The notes below the pieces were generated by a model, which saw only the letters and a list, made by a program, of their open reading frames with translations, searched no databases and was not told the origin of the DNA. From Anaerocolumna xylanovorans DSM 12503 (GTDB taxonomy: Bacteria > Bacillota > Clostridia > Lachnospirales > Lachnospiraceae), in the NCBI RefSeq assembly GCF_900143645.1, contig NZ_FRFD01000010.1:215406-279405 (forward strand): a stretch of 64,000 bases of DNA. The letters are read 5' to 3'. Shown piece after piece: positions 1 to 8,805 of this stretch; the stretch's first letter is position 1; the number at the start of each line of letters is the position of its first letter. A program made the translations under genes and the position numbers.

Positions 1-131
1 ATATCCGATAAGGCAGAGAGTTCGTTGCAGGAATCTATTCTATCTGTTCTTTTCAAGAAAGTGATTGCAGTATCCGTATAACCGATTTTTAGAATCCCAA
101 ATTCAAATTCATAGAAAGCATACCTGATCAT
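1..131 (-). CDS. ogt: Methylated-DNA--protein-cysteine methyltransferase, N-terminal fragment (cut by window edge)
   Basis: The first 43 residues of a reading frame begin at an ATG at 131, after an AGAGGT ribosome site, and run off the left edge without a stop. The start MIRYAFYEFEFGILKIGYTD resembles the N-terminal domain of Ogt/AdaB proteins, which take O6-methyl groups from guanine onto a cysteine; that cysteine (PCHR motif) would lie outside the window. It is the last visible gene of the alkA-adaA-ogt operon, 47 bp after adaA, and the repair context supports the call. Identity from this short piece alone is moderate. Confidence 0.68.
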   Translation of the reverse strand, partial: MIRYAFYEFEFGILKIGYTDTAITFLKRTDRIDSCNELSALSD

Positions 132-178
132 TTTTTACCTCTATTCTGCGCTGCCTTTTGCGCATCTCAAGTTTGTGG

Positions 179-781
179 TTACCTGTTTTTTCTAAAAACC
201 CCTGGGGATACGCCCGTCCCGTTCTTAAAAAAACGGTAAAAGGAAGATACCCCTCCAAACCCTACGGCATATGCAATGCTAATAATTTCATCTTTCGTTT
301 CAAGCAATAACCGCTTTGCCTCTTCCAGACGCAAGTTACCAACATATTCTGCCAGAGTAACTCCGTATTCTTCCTTAAAGATTTCAGCCATGCGGTGTTT
401 GGATACTCCAAGCTCCTTTAGTTCCTGATTCAGCTCACAGCTTTTGTAGAAGGAATCTTCCAAGAGCTGTTTGGCCTTTTCTGCTATTTCCCTGATTGGC
501 TGATAGTCTAAAAGATCGCTCCTGCACCTCTTGCAGGGACGAAAGCCAGCTGCTCTTGCCTCTTTTGCAGTATCAAAAAAGCAAACGTTCTCACGCTTTG
601 GTATTTTAGATTTACAGGAAGGGCGGCAATAGATCCCGGTAGATTTGACCGCATAAAAGAAGATACCGTCATAAGCGGTATCATTTTCGGATACTGCTCT
701 CCACATTTCTTCCTGTTTTATTTCATCCTGCCTTATCTCTTCCCATTTTATATCTTTTCGTTCCATATCTTCTTGCTTCAT
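179..781 (-). CDS. adaA: AdaA-type methylphosphotriester-DNA methyltransferase and AraC-family regulator
   Basis: This 200-residue protein has the Ada metal-binding domain followed by an AraC DNA-binding domain, the AdaA architecture in which the O6-guanine methyltransferase is a separate protein. The zinc cysteines are visible as CRPSC (Cys52, Cys56) and CKRC (Cys83, Cys86); by family analogy Cys52 is the methyl acceptor that turns the protein into an activator. Two helix-turn-helix units occupy about residues 105-200. It overlaps alkA by 4 bp (ATGA) and precedes ogt. The start at 781 has an AAGGGGG site 10 nt upstream. Residues 1-25 are an unusual extension of 5-residue repeats; most family members begin near Met26. 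Expected to respond to methylating agents and to activate its own operon. Confidence 0.9.
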   Translation of the reverse strand: MKQEDMERKDIKWEEIRQDEIKQEEMWRAVSENDTAYDGIFFYAVKSTGIYCRPSCKSKIPKRENVCFFDTAKEARAAGFRPCKRCRSDLLDYQPIREIAEKAKQLLEDSFYKSCELNQELKELGVSKHRMAEIFKEEYGVTLAEYVGNLRLEEAKRLLLETKDEIISIAYAVGFGGVSSFYRFFKNGTGVSPGVFRKNR

Positions 782-1434
782 TTCTTTGCTGCCCCCTTAC
801 TTTTCGCAGGTGCATAGTCACGCATTTCGGGAATAGCCCCTCCGGCAACAGCCCAGAGATATAGGCTTGCCACTGTTCCATAGGGTGAATACCGCCTTGC
901 ATATTTATCAAATTTTTTTCTGTCAACATTTTTATGATGATACAGCATGCGTATGCCTCGGTGTATCGCAAGATCTCCATAGCTTACAATGTCAGGACGC
1001 TGCATGGAAAATATCATAATCATTTCAGCAGTCCAAACACCGATACCCTTTAGAGCCGAAAGCTCTTTTATGATTTCCTCATCTGTCATATCATGAAGCC
1101 TGTCTATGTCAAATTCCTTATTTCTGACCTTTTCGGCAAAGTCTTTGATGTATCCGGCCTTTTTATATGTCATACCAAGCTTTTGCAGTTCTTCCGGTTC
1201 AAGTGAACATATTGTCCCGGCATTGACACTTTCAAGTCTCTCTTTAAGCCTCCTCCAGATAGTTTCCTGGGCACTTGTTGAAATCTGCTGCCCAATGATA
1301 TGATGAACCACCGAAGAGAACAGGTCACTGTCAACGGGCCGGTATATGTGTCCTATCCTGTCAATTGCCTCACTTAAAAGCTTATCACGGCTTTTTAAGA
1401 ATTCTATTTCTTCTTTGCCATATTCAAAATACAA
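778..1434 (-). CDS. alkA: DNA-3-methyladenine glycosylase II (HhH-GPD family)
   Basis: The product is a 218-residue base-excision glycosylase that removes alkylated purines. The helix-hairpin-helix lies in ALKGIGVWTAEM (about residues 127-138) and is followed by the GPD-loop aspartate in SYGDLAIHRG (Asp154), the catalytic residue of the family. It lacks the N-terminal beta domain of E. coli AlkA (282 aa), so it is the short form common in Firmicutes. The ATG at 1434 follows GGAGGTG by 7 nt. It is the first gene of the alkA-adaA-ogt operon and overlaps adaA by 4 bp, which implies translational coupling. Confidence 0.9.
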   Translation of the reverse strand: MYFEYGKEEIEFLKSRDKLLSEAIDRIGHIYRPVDSDLFSSVVHHIIGQQISTSAQETIWRRLKERLESVNAGTICSLEPEELQKLGMTYKKAGYIKDFAEKVRNKEFDIDRLHDMTDEEIIKELSALKGIGVWTAEMIMIFSMQRPDIVSYGDLAIHRGIRMLYHHKNVDRKKFDKYARRYSPYGTVASLYLWAVAGGAIPEMRDYAPAKSKGAAKK

Positions 1435-1512
1435 ATAATCACCTCCGATAAAATAACTATAGCATATGCAGTATACAGCTTTCTTCTCAATATGGGATAT
1501 CTAATTTAATTT

Positions 1513-2130
1513 TTAAAAGCCATAGTCACCATCTATAAGAATCACCTTTATTCTATCCTTGATAAACTGCCCTGTTATTAAAACAAAATCATTGCAAATC
1601 CGCTGTTCATGCCTGCAATCAATACATCTGCCTAATTTTGTACAGGGCGTATCTTTATTTAGCCTCTTCGCATCAAGAGGTGCTGCAATCTGCCTTGTAC
1701 GTTTAATAGCCGCTTCTGCCGTATCTGCCAGCTTATTCGTTCCTGCTACAACAATCACCTGTTTTGGTCCATAAAGCATAGGTGCTACACGGCTTCCGTT
1801 TCCGTCAATGTTAAACAGCTCTCCGCCTGCTGTGATGGCATTGGTGCCTGTTATAAATGTATCCGTTTCAAAATTTTTTATATAAAGCGCCCGCTTTTCC
1901 TCGGAAGTCAATCCCTTCTGATGCTTATCATAAAAGATAAAATCTCCGTTTTTAAGGTAATTAAAAACTCCTGTTTCTTCTAAGGTAACCGAATCCCCGC
2001 AGCCAACCCTCTCACCCTTACGGATTAGAGCGGATAAGAGCAAAAGCAATTCTTCTGTATTCTCAACAAAATACCCTGCCATATTATTCTTCTGCAAATT
2101 TCTAATGGTTTTCTTTATCTTTTCCTCCAT
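1513..2130 (-). CDS. LUD-domain (DUF162, LutC/YkgG-like) protein
   Basis: A 205-residue soluble protein of the LUD superfamily, with the typical GCGDSVTLEETGVF segment (about residues 43-56), TGTNAITAGGEL (95-105) and GPKQVIVVAGTNK (121-133). The C-terminal part carries a cysteine cluster, Cys163, Cys169, Cys172 and Cys179. LUD proteins in lutABC operons take part in lactate oxidation, but no lutA or lutB is next to this gene, so that role cannot be assumed. It stands alone between the repair operon and the sugar operon. AAAAGGAG precedes the ATG by about 12 nt, a long spacing. A nearer ATG at about 2136 is out of frame. Function unknown. Confidence 0.8.
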   Translation of the reverse strand: MEEKIKKTIRNLQKNNMAGYFVENTEELLLLLSALIRKGERVGCGDSVTLEETGVFNYLKNGDFIFYDKHQKGLTSEEKRALYIKNFETDTFITGTNAITAGGELFNIDGNGSRVAPMLYGPKQVIVVAGTNKLADTAEAAIKRTRQIAAPLDAKRLNKDTPCTKLGRCIDCRHEQRICNDFVLITGQFIKDRIKVILIDGDYGF

Positions 2131-2254
2131 ACAGGCATGAAACTCCTTTTCTTATTGTAAAGATCGTATCAGGTTTTCCGTTAATATGATAAACTGCATA
2201 CTATAAGAAAAGCAACCTATATTTAAATTTTCCATGAAATAAAAGCGCTTCACA

Positions 2255-2307
2255 CATAAAAATAAGCTTGGGCTCTATCCTAAAAATAAAATAGGACCCA
2301 AACTTAT
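2255..2307 (-). terminator. Rho-independent terminator after the DUF5107 sugar operon
   Basis: On the minus strand the DUF5107 stop codon is followed at once by an imperfect stem, ATAAGTTTGGGTCCTA paired with TAGGATAGAGCCCAAGCTTAT around an A/T-rich loop, then TTTTTATG. It should end the 8694-to-2308 operon. Confidence 0.75.
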
Positions 2308-4260
2308 CTAAAATGATCTGTAACAAAATACATGCGGTATTTTTTCCTGGCCTTTAGGGTAAAGGTTTTGGTAAATTTCCTGCCACAAAAGTCCAATCGT
2401 ATCCTCGCCTTCCCGTATATCATCTACAATCAGGCCACCGTCCTCCATCAGCAGCTCATAAGCTTTCTCAAATTCCGCAAGCTCTTTTAATGCAATTATG
2501 TAGTAAAGTTTTATTCTGCTTTCCTGTGCGATTTCATCAGGAACTCCTGTGTATAATTCTTTTATTTCGCTATATGCACCGCAATTATTCAATAGCTTAA
2601 ATACGTCTTTTGCATAAGATAATTCATTACTGCATAGTTTGATGCCTTCTAAAGCAGAAGATATGGCATTTTGATTGTCACCCTCAATCCTGTAAACCGC
2701 AGCTAACCCTAGTTTAGCCCAAGAATTCGCAGAACATTTATCAGAATTTAAGAAAGATTCCTTTGCTTTTGCGAACTTCTTATAATAATAATCATTAAAA
2801 CCAAGATGCAGCCACGCATACCAATTATTAGAATCTTTTCTGTTAACGTAATCATCTAATTTTTGATAAAGGTAATCATCCTGGAAATAATCACTTGGTA
2901 CCTGTGTTGGAGCCGGGCAGGCAAACACCCCGTTTTGTAAAAAGTCTTTCCATATTTCCGGCCTGGTATCAGGACTGTTAAAATCCAGCTGCAGCGCAAG
3001 GGGAGGAAGATGACGTTCTTCCCGTAACATATTTTCTAATTGACCATATCCGCTTCCGCTATAGATAACATTTCCTTTCGTTTTTGCTAATTGTCGGGTT
3101 TTAAGAAGCTCTTCTTCTAAGGAATGTAATTTAGTCATATCACTTACATGAGATGTAACTTCTTTCTGCGCTGATTCGAAATCTTGCAGAGTATCTTTTA
3201 CGATTTGGATTGGTCCATATTGCTCCATCCATTCCCATGCAGTATTAGGAGCCATAGGAATACATCCGTATTGCGTTTTGCCAAGGCCGGCCTGAATCTC
3301 AACGTATCTTCCTGCCTCTTTTGTCAGGAACTCCTGCCATCGGTCAGAGCCCTCGCTTTTACCCCAACAGAAGAGTTTACGTCCTCTAAGCCGTCTCGTT
3401 GACATCTGGAGTAATCCATACCCCTCTTGATTTATATTTGCTATGAACTTCAATTGTTCTTCCGGAATGTCAAAGAAATAGTCTACCTGAGTCTCAATAT
3501 TTCCGTAAGCGGTTACATCTGCTCCGTGAACATGAGGTATGGAGACTTTTTCAATTACACCATTGGTGTTTGTGTATGCCTCCTTTGCGGGGACAACAAC
3601 TCTTCCGTTCGGGTACTCAGGAACTGCCATATTACTCCACCAGTACATCGGAACAACTTGTTCATTCTGATTATGAATACGCATTCTGCAGTTTAGGAAT
3701 CTGCTCTCTTTTTCCAACCAGAAATCAATCTGATATGCTACTTTTCGAATCCGCTCAAACTCATAGAACCGTAAGACAGGGGTAAGCCCGTCATCCAGGG
3801 TCAATTCGGCGGTGAACATCTGGGACATGGTAAATGGGTGATGGCCAATCATTCCGAGATTCCATTCCACACCTCCGCTGAACCAGGCATTTCTTAACGC
3901 CAGATTGCTTGGACGGATGATATCATTGGTGTATAACAGATTTGTTCCAGTCTGTTTGTCAATTAAACTCCAAAGTCTTCCGCCATAGGTTGGAAGAAAG
4001 GCTGCCTTCAGGTGTTCATTTTCAAGGATGGCAACCGGAACCTCTTTAGGCTCCAGTTTGCGGTTATAGGTATTTTGCAGGCGGTATGGATAGATGCTTT
4101 GGAGCTGGCCATAGCCTTCATAAATTTCTTCATATTCGCCAAGCATGGACTTTGTCTTATTCTGTATGTTGAATTCACCTAAAATATCCGGCAATACGGA
4201 TTCCTGTCCCAAATCGCTGACTTCTATGCTAATCTTAGAAAACGTTAATTGCGATTTCAT
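2308..4260 (-). CDS. DUF5107 domain protein with C-terminal TPR-like region
   Basis: This 650-residue protein lacks a signal peptide and should be cytoplasmic. Residues about 20-370 match the DUF5107 family, with segments such as FLPTYGGRLWSLIDK and GGVEWNLGMIGHHPF that suggest a galactose-mutarotase-like beta-sandwich. Residues about 400-640 are helical and include a TPR-like stretch (WYAWLHLGFNDYYYKKFAKA). Its catalytic activity is not established; from family and context a carbohydrate-active or sugar-binding role is likely. It is the last gene of a sugar ABC operon, 13 bp after the kinase gene, with GAGGAG before the ATG. Confidence 0.8.
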   Translation of the reverse strand: MKSQLTFSKISIEVSDLGQESVLPDILGEFNIQNKTKSMLGEYEEIYEGYGQLQSIYPYRLQNTYNRKLEPKEVPVAILENEHLKAAFLPTYGGRLWSLIDKQTGTNLLYTNDIIRPSNLALRNAWFSGGVEWNLGMIGHHPFTMSQMFTAELTLDDGLTPVLRFYEFERIRKVAYQIDFWLEKESRFLNCRMRIHNQNEQVVPMYWWSNMAVPEYPNGRVVVPAKEAYTNTNGVIEKVSIPHVHGADVTAYGNIETQVDYFFDIPEEQLKFIANINQEGYGLLQMSTRRLRGRKLFCWGKSEGSDRWQEFLTKEAGRYVEIQAGLGKTQYGCIPMAPNTAWEWMEQYGPIQIVKDTLQDFESAQKEVTSHVSDMTKLHSLEEELLKTRQLAKTKGNVIYSGSGYGQLENMLREERHLPPLALQLDFNSPDTRPEIWKDFLQNGVFACPAPTQVPSDYFQDDYLYQKLDDYVNRKDSNNWYAWLHLGFNDYYYKKFAKAKESFLNSDKCSANSWAKLGLAAVYRIEGDNQNAISSALEGIKLCSNELSYAKDVFKLLNNCGAYSEIKELYTGVPDEIAQESRIKLYYIIALKELAEFEKAYELLMEDGGLIVDDIREGEDTIGLLWQEIYQNLYPKGQEKIPHVFCYRSF

Positions 4261-4273
4261 TCTAACTCCTCTC

Positions 4274-5389
4274 CTAACGGTACTTATTTACAATTTCATA
4301 CATCGCATCCCACTGTTTTTCCATATCTGAAACTAACTTAAATTGTGTTCTGCACCGGTCAAGATTGTGCCCTTCCCTGTGAATTTTGAAATAAGTATCC
4401 CCTTGTAAATAGTCTGTTAAGAAACGGATGCCGCATTCTAATGTCATTATCTTAGCTCCAACCGGAAGCATATCCAGTTCAACATCAGTCAGACTTCCAT
4501 TACAGCCTTCAAGAAATCCTTTCGTATATAATTCATAAAGTCCAAGGTCAAAGTTTACTTTTGATAAATCTTTTTCATCCTCTGCACCCGTGCTTGCACC
4601 AAAACGGATGGAATCACCAAAATCATTTACAGCGAAACCAGACATAACAGTATCAAGATCAATAACACAGATTGCTTTACCTGTTTTGTTATCAATCATG
4701 ATATTATTTAGTTTTGTATCATTATGTGTAACACGAAGAGGCATTTCACCTTTTTTGTATAAATCCATTAAGATATGAGTATCCTGCTCTCTGTCTAATA
4801 CAAATCGAATCTCTTCTTGTATGTTTTTTGCACGGCCTAAGATATCTTCTTCCAACGCTTTTTTGAATCTCATAAAACGGTCCGGTGTATTGTGAAAATC
4901 CTTAATTGTCTCATGTAATGTTTCTGCAGGATAATCCGAGAGTTGATTTTGAAAATGTCCGAAAGCAAGAGCGCTTTGATAAAAGTCATCCGGCTTCTCT
5001 ACTTTATCATAACAAGCAGCATCTTCGATAAACCGATAACCTCTCCAATAACTTTCAATGCTGTCCTGATAAAAGTTTTTACCATCTTTTGTTTTAATCA
5101 GATTTATCGTTTCACCGTCCGCATTGCCATTGTTTTCTAATATTTTATTTCTTAAGAATTCCGTGACACCAGCAACATTTTCCATCAATCCTACAGGGTC
5201 CTTAAAAACTTCATGATTTATTCTTTGTAATATATAGCGTAAAATCGAACCGTCTTCCTGTGTGTAACGTACCACAAACGTATCATTGATATGACCATTA
5301 CCATACATATTACAATCTGCAAAGTTTCCTTTAAAATCAATATTTTGAATGGCATCCTCTATTTTAGAACAACTTTCTTCCCTCGTCAT
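4274..5389 (-). CDS. N-acetylhexosamine 1-kinase-like phosphotransferase (APH fold)
   Basis: A 371-residue cytoplasmic kinase of the aminoglycoside-phosphotransferase superfamily. The catalytic loop is THNDTKLNN (Asp224 as the likely base) and the metal-binding DLD is at 244-246 in VIDLDTVMSG. These match the pattern of NahK enzymes, which phosphorylate GlcNAc/GalNAc at C1 in the lacto-N-biose pathway of bifidobacteria. No lacto-N-biose phosphorylase, GalT or GalE is nearby, so the true sugar is uncertain. The gene sits between the permease genes and the DUF5107 gene in one operon, consistent with phosphorylating the imported sugar. AGAGGT precedes the ATG. Confidence 0.75.
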   Translation of the reverse strand: MTREESCSKIEDAIQNIDFKGNFADCNMYGNGHINDTFVVRYTQEDGSILRYILQRINHEVFKDPVGLMENVAGVTEFLRNKILENNGNADGETINLIKTKDGKNFYQDSIESYWRGYRFIEDAACYDKVEKPDDFYQSALAFGHFQNQLSDYPAETLHETIKDFHNTPDRFMRFKKALEEDILGRAKNIQEEIRFVLDREQDTHILMDLYKKGEMPLRVTHNDTKLNNIMIDNKTGKAICVIDLDTVMSGFAVNDFGDSIRFGASTGAEDEKDLSKVNFDLGLYELYTKGFLEGCNGSLTDVELDMLPVGAKIMTLECGIRFLTDYLQGDTYFKIHREGHNLDRCRTQFKLVSDMEKQWDAMYEIVNKYR

Positions 5390-5516
5390 TTCTTATACCT
5401 CTTTATTCGCTTTGGTCAACCTGCCAATTTCTTATTTTCTTTTTCAAAATTCTTCCGTATATACTCCCGGTTCTTTTAACTTAACAAATATATTTACTGC
5501 AACTTCTTTGTCTTCC

Positions 5517-6395
5517 TTAACCTTTTAATCCGCCGCCGGTGATACCTGCGATAATCTTTTCGGATAAGAAAATATACAACACAAACGTTGGCAGGAATAC
5601 AATCGTTACTGCCGAGAACATACCTGCCCAGTCTCCTGTATATCTCATAGAATTAATCATGGAGTATAAACCTACTGCAATTGGTCTTAATTTATCTGAA
5701 TTAGCAAAAATTAATGAAATAAAATATTCATTCCATACATTAATAAAATTAAAGATAGAAACTGTTATAATTCCTGGCTGTGCCATAGGGAACATAATAA
5801 GCCAAAAGGTTTTCATCGGTGAGCACCCGTCAATTGCAGCAGCCTGTTCGTAGGCGCTCGATAAATTACTGAAAAACGCCAGCAGAAATATCGTTGTATA
5901 TGGTACATTAATACCTATGTAAAGGAAAAGCAAAGTGATTCTGTTTAACGATATACTATTTAATATATTCATTCTGGCGATTAAACAAAATAGCGGCAAT
6001 ACAATCATAATCATTGGAACACCCATTGCTGAAACAAGACTTGTCTGAATCGTTTTATTTGCAATAAACTCAAATCTGGACAAAACATAAGCAGCCGGTG
6101 CACATACCAAAATTAAAGCAATACATGATATTGTAGCGTAAACTAATGAATGCCCCATGATTCCGGATACATTTTGTGAAGTCCATGCTTTTACATAATT
6201 CTCAAAATGCAGTCCTGTTTTAAACTTCAAGGCATCCCCGGCGAATATTTCCCTTGTGGTAGAAAAACTTGCAGCGATTACCCATCCAATTAGTACAAAG
6301 GTAAATAAGACCCAAAGTGTAAGTATAAGATATCCAGGAGCAAGTTTTAATTCTCTTTTCAAGCTAAATTTTTTGATTTCTTTCTCTTTACTCAT
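5517..6395 (-). CDS. Sugar ABC transporter permease (MalG/CUT1 type)
   Basis: A 292-residue inner-membrane permease with six predicted transmembrane segments. The EAA loop that contacts the ATPase reads QAAAIDGCSPMKTFWLIMFP (residues about 194-213). The C-terminal GITGGGLKG ending is typical of MalG-like partners. It lies 9 bp after the other permease gene and starts after an AGGAGGT site. No ATPase gene is in the operon, so a shared MsmX-type ATPase elsewhere in the genome probably energises it. Confidence 0.9.
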   Translation of the reverse strand: MSKEKEIKKFSLKRELKLAPGYLILTLWVLFTFVLIGWVIAASFSTTREIFAGDALKFKTGLHFENYVKAWTSQNVSGIMGHSLVYATISCIALILVCAPAAYVLSRFEFIANKTIQTSLVSAMGVPMIMIVLPLFCLIARMNILNSISLNRITLLFLYIGINVPYTTIFLLAFFSNLSSAYEQAAAIDGCSPMKTFWLIMFPMAQPGIITVSIFNFINVWNEYFISLIFANSDKLRPIAVGLYSMINSMRYTGDWAGMFSAVTIVFLPTFVLYIFLSEKIIAGITGGGLKG

Positions 6396-6404
6396 ACTTA
6401 CCTC

Positions 6405-7310
6405 CTAGAATTCTAAATCATCATCTTTTAGTAACTTATTGGTTACCGCAAATATAATTACGACGCAAATACTTAGAATTACTCCAACTGCAGCTCCCAT
6501 GCCGGCATTGTGTTCTGTAACACTATTGCCCGCGCCAAATACCTGGGTATACATATATACCATAGGAGTAATTGTCTGGGTATCTGCTGTAACCGTTGAG
6601 AATAATTGGGACCATAAGAAGAATCCAACGGAAGTTACACTCCACATTGTGATATTCGTCTTAAATACACCTTTGATCAGCGGCAATGTTACATACCAAA
6701 ATTGCTTTACTTTATTTGCCCCATCCAGTGTAGCAGCTTCAAAGTATTCTTCACTGATCCGTTCAATTCCACTGGCAAAGATCAGCATATGATATCCGAC
6801 CATCCCAAAACAATAAGCAATCAATAAAGCCCAGAATTTGTGCGCATTATCTGTCCACTGTATTGCAGCCAGTCCTTTCAGGTGCAGGGCCGTAAATATT
6901 GTTTTGAACAATCCGAATCTGGAATTATAAACATATTGCAGCCACATGGTAGCAAGTGCAACGGCACTTACAACATTTGGCATATAAATAGCTGCGCGGT
7001 AAAAGCTTTTGAATCGTATTCCGCTTGTTAAGATTACTGCAAAAAGCAACGCTAATGCCATTACTATAAAACCACCAATTAACCATATTCTGAATATATT
7101 CCATAATGAAGTCATAAACAGGCTTGTTTCAAATAATTTAGTGAAATTACCCATCCCAACAAATGTCCATTTAGATATGGCATCCGTTACTCCTGATATT
7201 TTGAAAAAGCTCATAAGTATTGTCCTGCAAATAGGATATAGAAATACAAACACAAAAAATATGAGATCAGGCAGTAAAAAACATATTATCATCGTCTTAC
7301 TTTTTTTCAA
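6405..7310 (-). CDS. Sugar ABC transporter permease (MalF/CUT1 type), TTG start
   Basis: A 301-residue permease with six predicted membrane segments and the EAA loop EAATLDGANKVKQFWYVTLP. It is the first of the two permease genes. The start codon is TTG at 7310: AAGGAGG lies 8 nt upstream, and the next ATG would remove the first membrane segment. A weak start codon after an intercistronic hairpin fits lower expression of the permease than of the binding lipoprotein. Confidence 0.9.
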   Translation of the reverse strand: MKKSKTMIICFLLPDLIFFVFVFLYPICRTILMSFFKISGVTDAISKWTFVGMGNFTKLFETSLFMTSLWNIFRIWLIGGFIVMALALLFAVILTSGIRFKSFYRAAIYMPNVVSAVALATMWLQYVYNSRFGLFKTIFTALHLKGLAAIQWTDNAHKFWALLIAYCFGMVGYHMLIFASGIERISEEYFEAATLDGANKVKQFWYVTLPLIKGVFKTNITMWSVTSVGFFLWSQLFSTVTADTQTITPMVYMYTQVFGAGNSVTEHNAGMGAAVGVILSICVVIIFAVTNKLLKDDDLEF

Positions 7311-7340
7311 ACTGGAGGCCTCCTTAAAAACTTTATAAAA

Positions 7341-7366
7341 ATGGCGACTCTGACAAAAGTCGCCAT
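7341..7366 (-). other. Stem-loop between binding-protein and permease genes
   Basis: A perfect 9-bp stem, ATGGCGACT and AGTCGCCAT, with an 8-nt loop, lies between the lipoprotein stop and the permease start. On the minus strand it is followed by TTTTTATAAAGTTTTT, so it may be a leaky terminator or a barrier that protects the upstream message. Confidence 0.75.
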
Positions 7367-7392
7367 ATTCACATTATCTTAGATGTTAATCC

Positions 7393-8694
7393 CTATTTGC
7401 TTGCAGCTTCTAAGTTGTCAACAAATTGCTGTGCTGTGATAGAGCCACCGCATAATTTCAACATGTTCTCTTTGATAACCGGTGTCATATCAGCATTTGC
7501 TTCAATACCGCCTGCCCAGGTATATCGGGTTTTTAAACTATCAAGTACGGGCTTTACTGCTGAAAGTGCAGCCGGCCATTCTTTATTTGTAGTATCTGCC
7601 GGGATACCAATAGATTCTTCCGATAATTTTGCATCAAATTCACCTTTTGTGATATATGTAATTAATTCAAAAGCTTCTTTTGAAACTTGTGTATTTTTAT
7701 TAATAGCAAGTACTTGTGCACCAAAGTTTGCAGCTTCTGTTCCGGTTACGCCGCCATCTAATGCCGGATAGCTAAAGCACCCCCACTTAAAGTCAGGACC
7801 TGTCATATCTTTCACTTCATTGGGTAACCAGGAGCCATTGAGGTACATCGCTACTTCACCAAGCGCTAATTCAACGTTTTGTCCATTTGGCCATACATTA
7901 GATTCTATACTCTTTGACATATAGCCCTTTTTAGCTAATTCTTCATATGCTTGTGCTGCTTTTAATACAGCCGGTTCTTCTGCCCAGAGTCCTTCTTTTA
8001 CAACTTGTTGTGTTCTTTCTTCACCAACAAGTCTTGAAAGGTGGTAGCCTAAGTTCGTATTGATGTAGGCGTCATCACTTGTAAGCGGCGTAATACCTGC
8101 TCCTTTTAACGTTTCACAAACTTTGAGGAATTCATCCCAGGTTTTAGGAACTTCTTTAATTCCTGCTTTATCAAAGAGACTTTGATTGTAGAAGAATGCA
8201 AAAACATTTGGTTGATAAGGAATTGATTTTAAGGTTCCGCCTCCTGCAGTTCTGCAAGCTGCTATAAGACCTGCATTTGCAGTAGCTTCAAAATCAGCAT
8301 CTTTTGCTAATGTTTCAAGATCTAATAAATAGCCACCCCATGTTCCATTTACACGATCCAGATCTTCATCAAAAAGATCAATTGCGGTGCCTGCATCAAG
8401 TGCCGGCTGAAGGCCTTCACGAATACCCGTACGGCCTTTAAATTGAAGATCCACTTTATTGCCGGTATTTTTCATATAAGCATCTACAGCTTCTTTGATT
8501 ACTTTTGCCTGTGGTTCTGTAGCTTCCCACATGGACCAATATACGATTGATTTTCCCCCGTTATCCGATGCAGCTTGTGTTACCGCTGTGCCGTCTTTTT
8601 TTGTGTCATTGGAAGTTGATTTTGCACCACACCCGGTAAGCAGTGATGCCACCATAGTTGCACACAGTAACGCGCTAATCAGTTTCTTTTTCAT
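7393..8694 (-). CDS. Sugar ABC transporter substrate-binding lipoprotein
   Basis: A 433-residue extracellular solute-binding protein of the family that binds oligosaccharides (SBP_bac_1). The signal peptide ends in a lipobox, SLLTGC, giving lipid-anchored Cys22, followed by a Ser/Thr/Asp-rich linker. The motif KSIVYWSMWEATEPQ begins the first lobe. It is the first gene of the operon that continues with two permeases, a sugar kinase and a DUF5107 protein. AGGAGG lies 8 nt before the ATG. Regulation is probably by the divergent AraC protein through sites at 8852-8927. Confidence 0.92.
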   Translation of the reverse strand: MKKKLISALLCATMVASLLTGCGAKSTSNDTKKDGTAVTQAASDNGGKSIVYWSMWEATEPQAKVIKEAVDAYMKNTGNKVDLQFKGRTGIREGLQPALDAGTAIDLFDEDLDRVNGTWGGYLLDLETLAKDADFEATANAGLIAACRTAGGGTLKSIPYQPNVFAFFYNQSLFDKAGIKEVPKTWDEFLKVCETLKGAGITPLTSDDAYINTNLGYHLSRLVGEERTQQVVKEGLWAEEPAVLKAAQAYEELAKKGYMSKSIESNVWPNGQNVELALGEVAMYLNGSWLPNEVKDMTGPDFKWGCFSYPALDGGVTGTEAANFGAQVLAINKNTQVSKEAFELITYITKGEFDAKLSEESIGIPADTTNKEWPAALSAVKPVLDSLKTRYTWAGGIEANADMTPVIKENMLKLCGGSITAQQFVDNLEAASK

Positions 8695-8805
8695 ACCTTA
8701 TCCTCCTAAAATTAATATACATATAGAAGAGCTATAAAGAATCCCCAATTTGCTGTTTTATCCCTTTTATCCCCTGTTCTTATCTGCATCTCCTATATAT
8801 TGATA

